The notes under the pieces were generated by a model that made no database searches, was not told where the DNA came from, and saw only the letters and a program-made list of their open reading frames with translations. A stretch of DNA of 64,000 bases. Source: an uncultured Sulfurovum sp. Its GTDB lineage: Bacteria; Campylobacterota; Campylobacteria; Campylobacterales; Sulfurovaceae. The stretch is from positions 1 to 64,000 of the forward strand of contig CACVAP010000047.1 of the NCBI GenBank assembly GCA_902727895.1, written 5' to 3'. This document shows positions 1-9,336 of this stretch, piece by piece (within the stretch, counting starts at the first letter, position 1; each line of letters begins with the position of its first letter). The translations under genes and the position numbers were made by a program.

Positions 1-122
1 TAAAATATTCAAGCATATTTGCTTAATATTCTTTACTATTTTAATGCTTTAGGGTGCTTCGATTTACCCTTAAATCCTTTAGAAGTATTTTATCTCTTTT
101 ACCTCTATTTGGATTATACAAG

Positions 123-142
123 GGTGCGATTGCCATCGCACC
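123..142 (-). terminator. hairpin downstream of carB
   Basis: A perfect 8-bp inverted repeat (GGTGCGAT / ATCGCACC) with a 4-nt loop lies 6 bases past the carB stop codon. The U-tract after it is weak, so it may slow or stabilise the carB transcript rather than act as a strong intrinsic terminator. Positions 1-122 hold no gene that I can support. Confidence 0.55.
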
Positions 143-148
143 AATTAA

Positions 149-3100
149 TTAATTCAAGTAGTCTTGTAAAGCTTTAGGCTCTAACTCACCGTTAGAAGCT
201 TTAAGCTCTTTAATTGCCAATGCTGTTGCTTTGGCTGCTGCAATCGTTGTAAAGTACGCGATGTTTTCACGAAGTACAGATTGACGAATTTTCTTACCAT
301 CTATCTTTGCACCTTGTTCGTTAGAAGTGTTAATGGCTAAAGTAATCTCTTTGTTTTTAATCATATCATCAATGTTTGGACGACCTTCAGAAATCTTAAG
401 TACTTTATTTGAAGTAATCCCTGCTTCTTCTAAAGCTCTATGCGTTCCAGAGGTAGCATAAATTTCAAAACCTAAATCAACAAATGACTTTCCAATCTCT
501 GCTGCTTCTTCTTTATCTGAACTTGACAATGATAAGAAGAGTTTACCTTCTAATGGAATGTTATTTTTTGCTGCAAACTGACTTTTAGCAAATGACATAC
601 CAAAGTTATCAGAAATCCCCATTACTTCACCTGTAGACTTCATTTCAGGTCCAAGCAATAAATCGGCTCCTGGCAGTTTGTTAAATGGAAATACTGCTTC
701 TTTAACAGCCACATGACCTTTTAAATTTGGTTCCATAATCTTTTTGTCAAAATTAACCACATTAAAGTTATCATAAAATTTAAGTGCTTCTTTTAAATCA
801 CCTTGAATCATAACTCTTGTTGCTACTTTAGCCAAAGGAACACCCGTTGCTTTTGAAACAAATGGCACGGTTCTTGAAGCTCTTGGGTTTACCTCAATAA
901 GATAAACCTCATTTTCAAAAATAGCATACTGAATGTTCATAAGACCAACAACACCAAGCCCAATAGCAATAGCAGCTGTTTCTTCTTTGATTTCTTCTAA
1001 CAACGCATCTGAAATAGAAATGGTTGGTAAAGCACAAGCTGAGTCACCAGAGTGAATTCCAGCTTCTTCAATATGTTGCATTACCGAACCAATGTAAACA
1101 TCTTTTCCATCACAAATAGCATCTACATCAAGCTCAATGGCATTGTTCAAGAACTTGTCAATAAGTACAGGTGCGTCATTAGAAACGGCAACAGCTTCGT
1201 CCATGTATTCTTTTAATTCAGAATCAGAATAAACTGTTTTCATACCACGTCCACCCAATACAAATGAAGGACGTACAAGCACAGGATAACCAATACGGTT
1301 TGCCACAATAACAGCCTCATTTTTAGTCACAACGGTGTCATTATTTGGTTGTTTTAATCCTAATTTATTAATGAAGTCTGAGAAAAGCTCTCTGTCTTCT
1401 GCAAGGTCAATAACTTTAGCCGTAGTACCAGAAATGTTTGCCCCAATCGCTGTTAACTGTTTAGCCAATTTCAACGGAGTCTGTCCCCCAAAGTGAACAA
1501 TCACACCGTCTGGATTTTCACGCTCAATTACCGAACGTACATGCTCAAAGTCAATTGGCTCAAAATATAAAATGTCTGAAGTATCATAATCTGTAGAAAC
1601 TGTCTCTGGGTTACAGTTATACATAATCGACTTAACACCCATGTCTTCTAAGGCAAAAGCAGCATGAACACAACAGTAATCAAACTCAATCCCCTGACCA
1701 ATTCTGTTTGGTCCACCACCGATAACTAAAACTTTTTTCTCATCGACAGGCTCAGACACTGAACGTTCACTGAGCGTAGCCGAAGTGGGAAGTTTTGTAA
1801 TATTTGTTGTTGAATATAAATAAGGAGTCAATGCCTCAAACTCAGCAGAACAAGTATCTACTTCGTTGTACTCTAAACTAATTCCCATTTTTTCTCTGGC
1901 ATTGTAAATGTCATTTTCAGAAAATTTCATACCATCATGTCGGTTAATACACTCTGCAATCATAAGGTCAGAAAAACCATCCGATTTTGCTTTTCTCATT
2001 CTAACTTCATCTTTAAGCAGTGCAACATCCATTGCTTTTTCAATGGCTACAAGCTCTTCTAACTGATACAAGAACCATTGGTCAATTTTACACAATTCAA
2101 AAATCTCTTCTACCGATTTCCCTCTTCGTAAAGCTTCAAAAACATATAAGGCACGATTTTCATTTGAACGTCTAATTTCATGGACTAACGTATCTTCATC
2201 ACAATCAATTGGATTAAATCCAATTAATCCTGTTTCAAGAGAAATAAGTGCTTTTTGAAAAGACTCTTTAAATGTTCTACCAATTGACATTACTTCACCA
2301 ACAGACTTCATAGCTGTACTTAGTGTTGAGTCTGCCATCGGGAATTTTTCAAATGTAAATCTAGGAATCTTTGTTACTACGTAGTCAATTACTGGTTCAA
2401 AAGAAGCTGCTGTACCTGTAATGTCATTGCTGATTTCATCTAAAGTAAATCCAACAGCCAACAGTGTTGCAACTTTAGCAATAGGATAACCTGTTGCTTT
2501 TGAAGCCAATGCAGAAGAACGAGAAACCCTTGGATTCATTTCAATAACAATCATACGTCCATCAGCAGGATTAATAGAGAACTGTACGTTTGATCCACCT
2601 GTGTCAACACCAACTTCACGTAAAATTTTAAATGAAGCATCTCTCATTCTTTGATATTCTTTGTCTGTTAAGGTAAGTGCTGGAGCAACGGTAATCGAAT
2701 CTCCTGTATGCACACCCATTGGGTCAAAGTTTTCAATAGAACAGATAATAATACAGTTGTCTTTATGGTCACGAATAACTTCCATCTCATATTCTTTCCA
2801 CCCAAGAAGAGACTCTTCTATAAGAATTTCAGAAATAGGAGAAGCATCAAGCCCACCTTGGACAATGTCTTTATATTCATCAATATTATAAGCCACACCA
2901 GAACCACCACCAGCCATGGTAAATGACGCTCTAATAATGAGTGGGAAACCAATGTTTTCAGCAACTTTAAGTGCCTCTTCCATATTGTAAGCGTATTCAG
3001 AGATTGGTAAGTCCATACCAATTTTTATCATCGCTTCTTTGAATTCTTGACGATCTTCACCTTTTTTAATGGCAGCAGGTTTTGCACCCAAAATCTCAAT

Positions 3101-3430
3101 GCCTTCAAGCATTCCAGCTTCGTGCATTTCCATGGCAGCATTCAATGCTGTCTGTCCACCCATCGTTGGAAGAATTGCATCAACATTTTCTTTCTTAATA
3201 ATCTTAGAAATAACCTCAGCCGTAATTGGCTCTACATACGTTCTATCTGCAAACTCAGGGTCTGTCATAATGGTTGCAGGGTTAGAGTTAATTAGAACTA
3301 CTCTGTATCCTAACTCTTTAAGTGTTTTAGCTGCTTGCGTTCCAGAATAGTCAAATTCACAAGCCTGTCCAATAACAATTGGTCCAGAACCGATAAGTAA
3401 AATAGTTTTGATGTCGCTGCGTTTTGGCAT
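149..3430 (-). CDS. carB: carbamoyl-phosphate synthase large subunit
   Basis: This 1093-residue protein makes carbamoyl phosphate from bicarbonate, ATP and glutamine-derived ammonia, for arginine and pyrimidine synthesis. The family layout is complete. There are two homologous ATP-grasp halves: the first starts with [17 protein letters not shown], the second with [15 protein letters not shown] near residue 560. An MGS-like allosteric domain occupies the last ~140 residues. The length matches the family norm of about 1070-1090. The partner carA is not in the window. The gene stands alone, divergent from the hydrogenase protease gene at 3617, with a hairpin after its stop codon. Confidence 0.97.
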   Translation of the reverse strand: MPKRSDIKTILLIGSGPIVIGQACEFDYSGTQAAKTLKELGYRVVLINSNPATIMTDPEFADRTYVEPITAEVISKIIKKENVDAILPTMGGQTALNAAMEMHEAGMLEGIEILGAKPAAIKKGEDRQEFKEAMIKIGMDLPISEYAYNMEEALKVAENIGFPLIIRASFTMAGGGSGVAYNIDEYKDIVQGGLDASPISEILIEESLLGWKEYEMEVIRDHKDNCIIICSIENFDPMGVHTGDSITVAPALTLTDKEYQRMRDASFKILREVGVDTGGSNVQFSINPADGRMIVIEMNPRVSRSSALASKATGYPIAKVATLLAVGFTLDEISNDITGTAASFEPVIDYVVTKIPRFTFEKFPMADSTLSTAMKSVGEVMSIGRTFKESFQKALISLETGLIGFNPIDCDEDTLVHEIRRSNENRALYVFEALRRGKSVEEIFELCKIDQWFLYQLEELVAIEKAMDVALLKDEVRMRKAKSDGFSDLMIAECINRHDGMKFSENDIYNAREKMGISLEYNEVDTCSAEFEALTPYLYSTTNITKLPTSATLSERSVSEPVDEKKVLVIGGGPNRIGQGIEFDYCCVHAAFALEDMGVKSIMYNCNPETVSTDYDTSDILYFEPIDFEHVRSVIERENPDGVIVHFGGQTPLKLAKQLTAIGANISGTTAKVIDLAEDRELFSDFINKLGLKQPNNDTVVTKNEAVIVANRIGYPVLVRPSFVLGGRGMKTVYSDSELKEYMDEAVAVSNDAPVLIDKFLNNAIELDVDAICDGKDVYIGSVMQHIEEAGIHSGDSACALPTISISDALLEEIKEETAAIAIGLGVVGLMNIQYAIFENEVYLIEVNPRASRTVPFVSKATGVPLAKVATRVMIQGDLKEALKFYDNFNVVNFDKKIMEPNLKGHVAVKEAVFPFNKLPGADLLLGPEMKSTGEVMGISDNFGMSFAKSQFAAKNNIPLEGKLFLSLSSSDKEEAAEIGKSFVDLGFEIYATSGTHRALEEAGITSNKVLKISEGRPNIDDMIKNKEITLAINTSNEQGAKIDGKKIRQSVLRENIAYFTTIAAAKATALAIKELKASNGELEPKALQDYLN

Positions 3431-3579
3431 GAAGAAGTACCCTTATTGTAATAAAAAAATTTTGAGATTATACTAAAAAGGCACTTAATTTGTGGTTGCT
3501 TGTTATTGCTATAAGAACTGATTATTTTTTAAAATAAAAATCCGAAATTTAAATCACCATAATTAAACCATAGTACAAG

Positions 3580-3585
3580 TATAAT
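3580..3585 (+). promoter_or_regulatory. -10 box upstream of the orphan hydrogenase protease
   Basis: TATAAT sits 31 bases before the ATG at 3617, in the 186-bp intergenic region shared with divergent carB. No good -35 is visible, which is usual for Campylobacterota. The TGAATA-type operator seen at other hydrogenase promoters is absent here. Confidence 0.45.
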
Positions 3586-3616
3586 AAATAAAATAAGAAA
3601 AATAAATTGGATAAAC

Positions 3617-4150
3617 ATGGTAATAATAGGCATAGGAAACATACTACAAAAAGATGATGGCTTAGGTGTTTACGCAGCAAGTTACCTTAATGAAAACTAT
3701 ACTTTTTCAGAAGAGATAGAAATTATTAATGGAGGTGTTGAAGGGATTCATCTTTTAAATGTGCTAGAAGAAAATAATCATGTTGTTGTTTTAGACTGCT
3801 TACAACTCAATGATAATCCAGCTTCCATCTATGCCATTCCAGCCAAAGAAATTTCTGGTTATGGCTTAAACAATGGTGGCGCACATGAAATAGGAATTCT
3901 TCAATGTATGGATATGATGGAACTACAAGGAAAAGAGGTTCCCCAAGCCATTGTGATTGGCATAGTACCAGCTGAAGTTATTTTTGAGTTTGGATTAAGT
4001 CCAGAACTAGTGGATGCCTTTGAATCTTATATTTCTGTTGTTTTACAATATCTCGATAAACACAATATAAAATATACAAAGAAGACAACTTTCACAAGCC
4101 TTCAAGAAATTATGAACAGAGCAAAAGATCCTTTAGGTGTTATGATTTAA
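3617..4150 (+). CDS. [NiFe]-hydrogenase maturation endopeptidase (M52/HyaD-HupD family)
   Basis: This 177-residue protein belongs to the peptidase family that removes the C-terminal tail of a hydrogenase large subunit after nickel insertion. The N-terminal signature GIGNILQKDDGLG carries the first nickel-ligand acidic residue (Asp14). Asp60 in VVVLDCLQL and His90 in GGAHEIG occupy the other two ligand positions, so the site looks complete. The gene is not in the hyd operon. It stands alone on the opposite strand, converging on the end of the hyp operon and overlapping the DUF695 gene by 11 bases. The hyd-operon homologue at 17283 has lost two of the three ligands, so this may be the working maturase for the group 1 large subunit. 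That role is inference. Confidence 0.88.
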   Translation: MVIIGIGNILQKDDGLGVYAASYLNENYTFSEEIEIINGGVEGIHLLNVLEENNHVVVLDCLQLNDNPASIYAIPAKEISGYGLNNGGAHEIGILQCMDMMELQGKEVPQAIVIGIVPAEVIFEFGLSPELVDAFESYISVVLQYLDKHNIKYTKKTTFTSLQEIMNRAKDPLGVMI

Positions 4151-4889
4151 CTACTGAGGTTTCCCAACCATCATAAAGTGCATCATGCTCTTCTGCAATG
4201 CCAATGAGTTCAAGCGTAAGTGCATCTATATCATGATAAAAAGGTTTGTCTAAACGGTAAAAACCAATACCCTTTACACCCTCTTCATTTGTCAATTCAT
4301 TGTTTACTTTAAACCCTTGTTCTTCTAATGCAAGAGCTAACTCTTCTTTTCTATCTTCTTTTGGAAAAAATATTTTATGCTCAATCGCACGTTTTAAATA
4401 AAGATTATCACCTTGTTCCTTTAGAGAATCACAAACTTTATGGTTTTGTATGAGTTGCCACTCTTTTACTGTTGGATATAAAAGATTTTTATAATAATTC
4501 CATCCGTGATCTTGAGTATGTCCATTACCTATCTCATAACTTTCATGTTCATTCAATGCAAACTCAATGAAGTCAACCCAGTTATAAGTATATTGTACAT
4601 AATACAAGAAAGTCACATAACCATCAGAAATAATACGACCTACATATTTTCCAATACGAAACTTTATCATAGAAGCTTCTAATTTGTCTTCTAAAAAAAG
4701 AATCTCTGGCTCTTCATTTTCACTTAAAAGTCCGTTCTCTTTAGGGTCTTTCAACTTTGCTTTGACATAGGCTACCGTAGGATACGTATATTCCAACTCT
4801 TCTATCTCAATAGATATTCCTGCATTAAATTGTATAGAGGCTGGTTTTCCCTCTAAGTTTTTCATGTATAATTCCCAATACTCTTGCAT
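4140..4889 (-). CDS. DUF695 / RraB-like two-domain protein
   Basis: A cytosolic protein of 249 residues with no signal peptide. The N-terminal ~140 residues (EYWELYMKNLEGKPASIQFN, then an acidic and aromatic segment) resemble DUF695. The last ~100 residues (LKRAIEHKIFFPKEDRKEEL and EEQGFKV) resemble the RraB family, whose E. coli member inhibits RNase E. The target here is unknown, and Campylobacterota largely rely on other RNases, so an RNase E role should not be assumed. It is the last gene of the hyp operon, 11 bases after hypA. That position may be passive or may link hyp expression to RNA control. Confidence 0.7.
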   Translation of the reverse strand: MQEYWELYMKNLEGKPASIQFNAGISIEIEELEYTYPTVAYVKAKLKDPKENGLLSENEEPEILFLEDKLEASMIKFRIGKYVGRIISDGYVTFLYYVQYTYNWVDFIEFALNEHESYEIGNGHTQDHGWNYYKNLLYPTVKEWQLIQNHKVCDSLKEQGDNLYLKRAIEHKIFFPKEDRKEELALALEEQGFKVNNELTNEEGVKGIGFYRLDKPFYHDIDALTLELIGIAEEHDALYDGWETSVVKS

Positions 4890-4900
4890 AATAACTCCTA

Positions 4901-5242
4901 TTAATTCATTTCTAAACTCATGAGGTACATATCTTCCCCATTAAGTACTTTTACGCGTAAACTCTCACAGTTATCACAAAAATAACGGACTTCATCCACC
5001 TCAAAAACATTACCACACTCTTTACATTCTAATTTAAGTTTTTGCTTATTTAGCACAAGTTCTGCCTCTGCACAAACTGTTCCTTCTTTAAAAGTATCAA
5101 AAGCCACTTGAAGTAAATGAGTTTCAATACCTGACATCACCCCAATTTTACAAATAACTTTAATGACTTTAGTAGCAGAATTTTCCTCTGCATGTTCTTC
5201 GCATTGATTTAAAAGAGCTTGTACTACACTATATTCATGCAT
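4901..5242 (-). CDS. hypA: hydrogenase nickel metallochaperone HypA
   Basis: HypA delivers nickel with HypB to the hydrogenase large-subunit precursor. At 113 residues it has the family length. The N-terminus MHEYSVVQALL places the nickel-binding His at position 2. A zinc site is formed by the pair CKECGNVFEVDEVRYFCDNC in the C-terminal half. It follows hypX by 20 bases. A TATAAT box (5269-5274) and a perfect 14-bp palindrome (5245-5258) lie directly before its ATG, so it may also be transcribed from its own repressible promoter. Confidence 0.95.
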   Translation of the reverse strand: MHEYSVVQALLNQCEEHAEENSATKVIKVICKIGVMSGIETHLLQVAFDTFKEGTVCAEAELVLNKQKLKLECKECGNVFEVDEVRYFCDNCESLRVKVLNGEDMYLMSLEMN

Positions 5243-5244
5243 GG

Positions 5245-5258
5245 TGAATACCTATTCA
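5245..5258. promoter_or_regulatory. TGAATA-N2-TATTCA operator at hypA
   Basis: A perfect inverted repeat TGAATA CC TATTCA, two bases upstream of the hypA ATG and overlapping where the ribosome binding site should be. The same motif occurs upstream of hydA and, with one mismatch, upstream of the nickel permease. Placed just after the predicted transcription start, it would suit a repressor. Confidence 0.65.
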
Positions 5259-5262
5259 TTTT

Positions 5263-6885
5263 TTATTTATTATACAGTTTCAATCTTTCAGGAGTCTTGG
5301 AAGCACACACTTTCCAAACAAACTCTTTCCTGAGTTTATGAAACACAGAATCTTCTTCCCAAAATTCAGGATACATTACTTCTATCTCAGCCTCTTTATA
5401 GGCTTCAATTTTATCTCTGTTCTCTTCTAAAAAATCCTGTTTATCCCAAATAAAATCATCATCAAACTTACTCTTAGAAAAAAGATGAAGTTCTTCATAA
5501 TAATCACTATGAGCAAATACCTCATCAATCATTCCCATATTTTTTGCACTACTTACAGAAATAGGCAAACACTCATCAAGTAGTTTCTGAGCCTCTACTT
5601 CTCCTACTCTTTTAGGCAAAGAATAAGTATGATACTCACTTCCAGTTAATCCCAATGTTTGATAATGAGGATTAAGAACAACACCTTCTTTAGCCACAAC
5701 ATAATCACAAGCCAAGCCTAAAAAGACACCCCCTGCTCCTGCATTTCGAGCAAAAGAAGCAACCGTTACTACTTCATCAGCAAAAATAATGGACTTAATT
5801 AAGTCATTCATCGCATTAATATTTGCCCAACCATCTTCACCTTGTTTTTCACTATCTTCAAGAATATTAAGATGAATCCCATTGGAAAAAAAGTCCATTC
5901 CTCCAACCAGTACCAAGACCTCACATTGTGTCTTGACATACTCAACAGCATATTTCAAGCGTATACATTGAGCTGTACTCATCGCACCATTATAAAAATT
6001 AAAACAGAGGTAGCCCACCTTATCTCGATACTCCACACTTGTCTCATAAAAAGTAGCATAGGATTTATCAAAAATTAAAGGAATCCTATCCTCTTTAATC
6101 CCTTTAATTTTGTCTTTTAGCACATAAGTAGCAGGTAATTTAAAACTACCCACTTCTTTTAAATGCGTAATCCAAATAGCCCCATCAATCGTTCCTAAAC
6201 AAATAGCTCCATCTCTTTTTGCCAATATTTCTTTGACTTCTCCCCTAAACTTGTCTTCTTTCCATACACCAAAAAGAGTACATGGTATTCCTAAAATCTC
6301 ATCAAGTACCCCAGGAAAAGAGTCTTTTGTCTGTATCTTTTTTATTATCTTATCAGTACTGTCTCTTTCCCAATCAATCTTCACTATTAGAGGCTCATGA
6401 ATAGGATTTAAAATTTGTGGTAGAGAATTTTCTTGTTTTATATTTTCAAACAAAGTATCAAGTGTAGAAGTAGCAATCAGTATCATCTCTTGTCTATAAA
6501 TAGAAGCCTTATAACTCTCTCTCATCTCAAAACTAGCAAAAGCATAAATATCTCCAGCATCATAAGTCTCATTGGCTTTAAGCCATACCCCACCCCATTC
6601 TTTGGCTTGATGAAAAACAGCATAATCTAAAGAATAAGCACCTCGGTCACCTATCGGTGCTGGATGAAATATAAATGTAGGATAATTTTCATAAATAGCT
6701 TCAGGTAAATATTTTTTTAGAAAAGGACAGAGAATAATTTCTGGATTAAAAGAATCTATCTCTTCTTGCATCTGAGAAGTATTAATACTGTAAGTTATGT
6801 TGAGTTGGTAGCCTTTGTCTTTTAACGCTACATGAACTGCTTGGCTTAGTGAATTGTAAGTACTTACAAGAAGTGTTATTTTCAT
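5263..6885 (-). CDS. hypX: hydrogenase maturation protein HypX (CO-ligand synthesis)
   Basis: In other bacteria HypX makes the active-site CO ligand from formyl-tetrahydrofolate through formyl-CoA, supporting hydrogenase assembly in air. The N-terminal half is a formyltransferase domain (HPAPIGDRGAYSLDYA near residue 80). The C-terminal half is a crotonase-like domain (NFYNGAMST, GAGGVFLGLACDYVV, NPHYQTLGLTGSEYHTY). I start it at the ATG at 6885, where the sequence MKITLLVSTYNSLSQ looks like a family start. An in-frame TTG at 6900 would add five residues and overlap hypE. It lies between hypE and hypA in the hyp operon. Confidence 0.92.
   Translation of the reverse strand: MKITLLVSTYNSLSQAVHVALKDKGYQLNITYSINTSQMQEEIDSFNPEIILCPFLKKYLPEAIYENYPTFIFHPAPIGDRGAYSLDYAVFHQAKEWGGVWLKANETYDAGDIYAFASFEMRESYKASIYRQEMILIATSTLDTLFENIKQENSLPQILNPIHEPLIVKIDWERDSTDKIIKKIQTKDSFPGVLDEILGIPCTLFGVWKEDKFRGEVKEILAKRDGAICLGTIDGAIWITHLKEVGSFKLPATYVLKDKIKGIKEDRIPLIFDKSYATFYETSVEYRDKVGYLCFNFYNGAMSTAQCIRLKYAVEYVKTQCEVLVLVGGMDFFSNGIHLNILEDSEKQGEDGWANINAMNDLIKSIIFADEVVTVASFARNAGAGGVFLGLACDYVVAKEGVVLNPHYQTLGLTGSEYHTYSLPKRVGEVEAQKLLDECLPISVSSAKNMGMIDEVFAHSDYYEELHLFSKSKFDDDFIWDKQDFLEENRDKIEAYKEAEIEVMYPEFWEEDSVFHKLRKEFVWKVCASKTPERLKLYNK
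5269..5274 (-). promoter_or_regulatory. -10 box of a possible internal hypA promoter
   Basis: On the minus strand TATAAT is preceded by TG and lies across the last codons of hypX. It would start transcription near 5262, immediately ahead of the operator palindrome. Confidence 0.4.
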
Positions 6886-6893
6886 GCTATTAA

Positions 6894-7889
6894 CTAACAA
6901 ATCCGAGGTAACAACTCTCCCGTAGGTAAGTCTAAGAACCTCTTAGTTCCCCAAGAACTGTTTAAAATAACCTTACCTTCATATTGCATAGAAACCGTAC
7001 CAATAAGCTCAGCACTCTCATGTGTTTTTCTTAAAACTTCCAAAGCTTTTTCTTCGTCACTTTTAGGAACAACCAAAACAAATGTTCCTTCATTGGCTAA
7101 ATCAACAGCTTCAAATCCTAACATTTCACAAATTCCTCGTACACTCTCTTGTACAGGTATTTTTTCTTCTTCTATCTCAACACAAACAGCTGAAGCTTTT
7201 GCCCATTCGTTAAGAACAGCACTAACTCCTCCACGGGTTGCATCTCGTAAAGCTACAATCTCAATACCACTCTCTATCAACACTTTAACTTGTGGGTAAA
7301 GTGATGCACAATCTGTTTCCAAATTACTTTCTAATTCTATCCCCTCACGTGCTGAAAATATGGTAGCCCCATGCGCGCCTATGTCACGGTTTACCAATAC
7401 AGACATTCCCTCTTTAAGATTTGAAGCACTAATCCCTTCGTACTCAACTTCTCCGATACCTGTGGTATTGATAAAAAGTTTATCTACAGCACCTCTAGGC
7501 ACAACTTTAGTATCTCCACTAACGACCATTGCCCCATTTATATCAAGCTCTTTTTTCATGCTTCGTACAATTTTTTCTAACTCTCTTGTAGAAAAGCCTT
7601 CTTCTATAATAACACTACAAGTCAAGTATTTTGGCTTTGCTCCCATCATGGCTAAATCATTACAAGTTCCACAAACAGCCAATTTTCCAATATCTCCACC
7701 ATTAAAGAAAAGAGGACTTACCGTAAAGCTATCCGTACTCATGGCTGTCTTACCGTTTAGTTCTAAGATTGCTGCGTCTTCACTCTTATTTAAAATGTCA
7801 TTTTTAAAATGTTTGTAAAAGATTTTAGAGATAAGTTCATTGTTTTCTTCGCCACCATTACCATGGGCCAGTGTTATTGTTTTTGTCAT
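6894..7889 (-). CDS. hypE: hydrogenase maturation protein HypE
   Basis: HypE dehydrates the thiocarbamate formed on its C-terminal cysteine by HypF into thiocyanate, the source of the Fe-CN ligands. The protein has 331 residues, with AHGNGGEE at the N-terminus, a PurM-like ATP-binding fold (STDSFTVSPLFFNGGDIGKLAV) and the diagnostic C-terminal PRIC, whose last residue is the carrier cysteine. The start codon overlaps the hypD stop codon as ATGA, so the two are probably translationally coupled. Confidence 0.96.
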   Translation of the reverse strand: MTKTITLAHGNGGEENNELISKIFYKHFKNDILNKSEDAAILELNGKTAMSTDSFTVSPLFFNGGDIGKLAVCGTCNDLAMMGAKPKYLTCSVIIEEGFSTRELEKIVRSMKKELDINGAMVVSGDTKVVPRGAVDKLFINTTGIGEVEYEGISASNLKEGMSVLVNRDIGAHGATIFSAREGIELESNLETDCASLYPQVKVLIESGIEIVALRDATRGGVSAVLNEWAKASAVCVEIEEEKIPVQESVRGICEMLGFEAVDLANEGTFVLVVPKSDEEKALEVLRKTHESAELIGTVSMQYEGKVILNSSWGTKRFLDLPTGELLPRIC

Positions 7890-9031
7890 AGTAGATTCCC
7901 ATATTTATAATAAGCTGCACAAGCACCCTCTGAGCTTACCATACAAGAGCCAATGGGTGTCGTAGGTTTACAAGCCGTACCAAAGATGGTACATTCCTGA
8001 GGTTTTGCCATTCCTCTTAATATATCCCCACAAATACAAAGTTTATGATCTTCTATCTCAGCAATTGGCAATACATCTTTAAAAAGTACCTCAGCATCAT
8101 AGTCAACAAATTCTTCTCTTAATTTCAGACCAGAATCAGGTACATTCCCCAATCCACGCCATCTAAAGAGTGACATTTTTTCAAAATACTGTTCTATCAG
8201 TGCTTGAGCTTTTAAATTGCCATCATAATTAACCACACGTTTATACTGAACTTCAAGTTCACAACGCGCTTCGACAAACTGCTTAACTATCATCGAAATA
8301 CCCTGCATGGCATCCACAGGTTCAAACCCCGTAACCACAACAGGACGACCGTAATCTTTTGGAAATTTATCATAAATCTTAGCTCCAGCAATCACCGAAA
8401 CATGACTAGGTCCTAAAAAAGCATCTATTTGATTGTTATAAGAATCCACATGCACATCACGACTGTCTATAAGTTCTACCATTACCTCTGGTACAGTCAC
8501 ATGGTTAATGTGAAAAAAGATGTTGTTAATCTCTTTTTGTATCACTTGGTCTACGAGTACAGCTGTCATGGGTGTGGTAGTCTCAAAACCAATGGCAAAG
8601 AAAATCACTTTTTTACTAGGATTCTCCTCAGCTATTTTAATACATTCCATCGGAGAATAAACAAAACGTACATCAGCACCTTTTGCTCTTGCATCTTGCA
8701 AAGAACCATTTGAGCCAGGTACTTTTATCATGTCGCCAAGTGTTACTAAAATCACATCTTTTTGCATGGATAAAACATAGGCATGGTCAATGCGTTCCTT
8801 TGGCATAATACAAACAGGACAACCCGGCCCATGAATAAAATTTACATTATCAGGAAGTAATTGAGGTAGTCCAAACTTCATAATGGTATGCGTATGCCCC
8901 CCACAAACCTCCATAATATTAATAGGCTTTTTTAACTTCTTAGCATCCTCAGCAATAATTCGAGCATACGCTTTAATAGTCTCACCATCACGAAAGTTAT
9001 CATATAAGTTTTTGAGTTCCAGTTCAGCCAT
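7886..9031 (-). CDS. hypD: hydrogenase maturation protein HypD
   Basis: HypD is the [4Fe-4S] scaffold that, with HypC, assembles the Fe(CN)2CO unit. The signatures CGGHTH, GPGCPVC, GFETTTP and a cysteine-rich C-terminus (CICGDILRG, CTIFGTACKP) are all present. I start it at the ATG at 9031 (MAELELKNLYDNFRD) because AGAGGT lies 8 bases upstream and the ATG overlaps the hypC stop by eight bases. An in-frame ATG at 9061 would add ten residues deep inside hypC and has no better support. Confidence 0.95.
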   Translation of the reverse strand: MAELELKNLYDNFRDGETIKAYARIIAEDAKKLKKPINIMEVCGGHTHTIMKFGLPQLLPDNVNFIHGPGCPVCIMPKERIDHAYVLSMQKDVILVTLGDMIKVPGSNGSLQDARAKGADVRFVYSPMECIKIAEENPSKKVIFFAIGFETTTPMTAVLVDQVIQKEINNIFFHINHVTVPEVMVELIDSRDVHVDSYNNQIDAFLGPSHVSVIAGAKIYDKFPKDYGRPVVVTGFEPVDAMQGISMIVKQFVEARCELEVQYKRVVNYDGNLKAQALIEQYFEKMSLFRWRGLGNVPDSGLKLREEFVDYDAEVLFKDVLPIAEIEDHKLCICGDILRGMAKPQECTIFGTACKPTTPIGSCMVSSEGACAAYYKYGNLL

Positions 9032-9323
9032 TGGTTTTACCTCTAGCTTCGCATTCATCATCTTCTAAAATAGCATCTCTACGATCTTGCTCATTCATAT
9101 GTTCCAATATTTCTTTATAGGTATCAATGGAAGCAAGTGCTTCTTTTTCGTCAATCTTATTCATCACAAAACCAATATGAAGCAATACATAGTCCCCTAG
9201 GTTTATGTCACCATCAGCCATCATCATTAAGTTTGCATCACGCTGTACCCCCATAGTATCTACGGTACACATCGTCTCGTCATCTGAAATTTTAACTACT
9301 TTACTTGGGATTGATAAACACAT
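9024..9323 (-). CDS. hypC: hydrogenase maturation chaperone HypC
   Basis: HypC is a small chaperone that binds HypD and hands the iron centre to the large-subunit precursor. It begins MCLSIPSKVVKI, with the essential Cys2, followed by the family core VDTMGVQRDANL and LGDYVLLHIGFVMNKID. At 99 residues it is slightly longer than usual because of an acidic C-terminal tail. It lies between hypB (13-base gap) and hypD (8-base overlap). Confidence 0.95.
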   Translation of the reverse strand: MCLSIPSKVVKISDDETMCTVDTMGVQRDANLMMMADGDINLGDYVLLHIGFVMNKIDEKEALASIDTYKEILEHMNEQDRRDAILEDDECEARGKTNG

Positions 9324-9336
9324 TGTTGTCCTTCTT

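Noticed and set aside
5245..5258. Palindrome as a NikR site
   Set aside because: Known NikR sites have longer half-site spacing (over ten bases). A 2-bp gap does not fit.
6886..6900. TTG start of HypX at 6900
   Set aside because: The ATG five codons later gives a typical HypX N-terminus. Translation from the TTG would overlap hypE without better signals.
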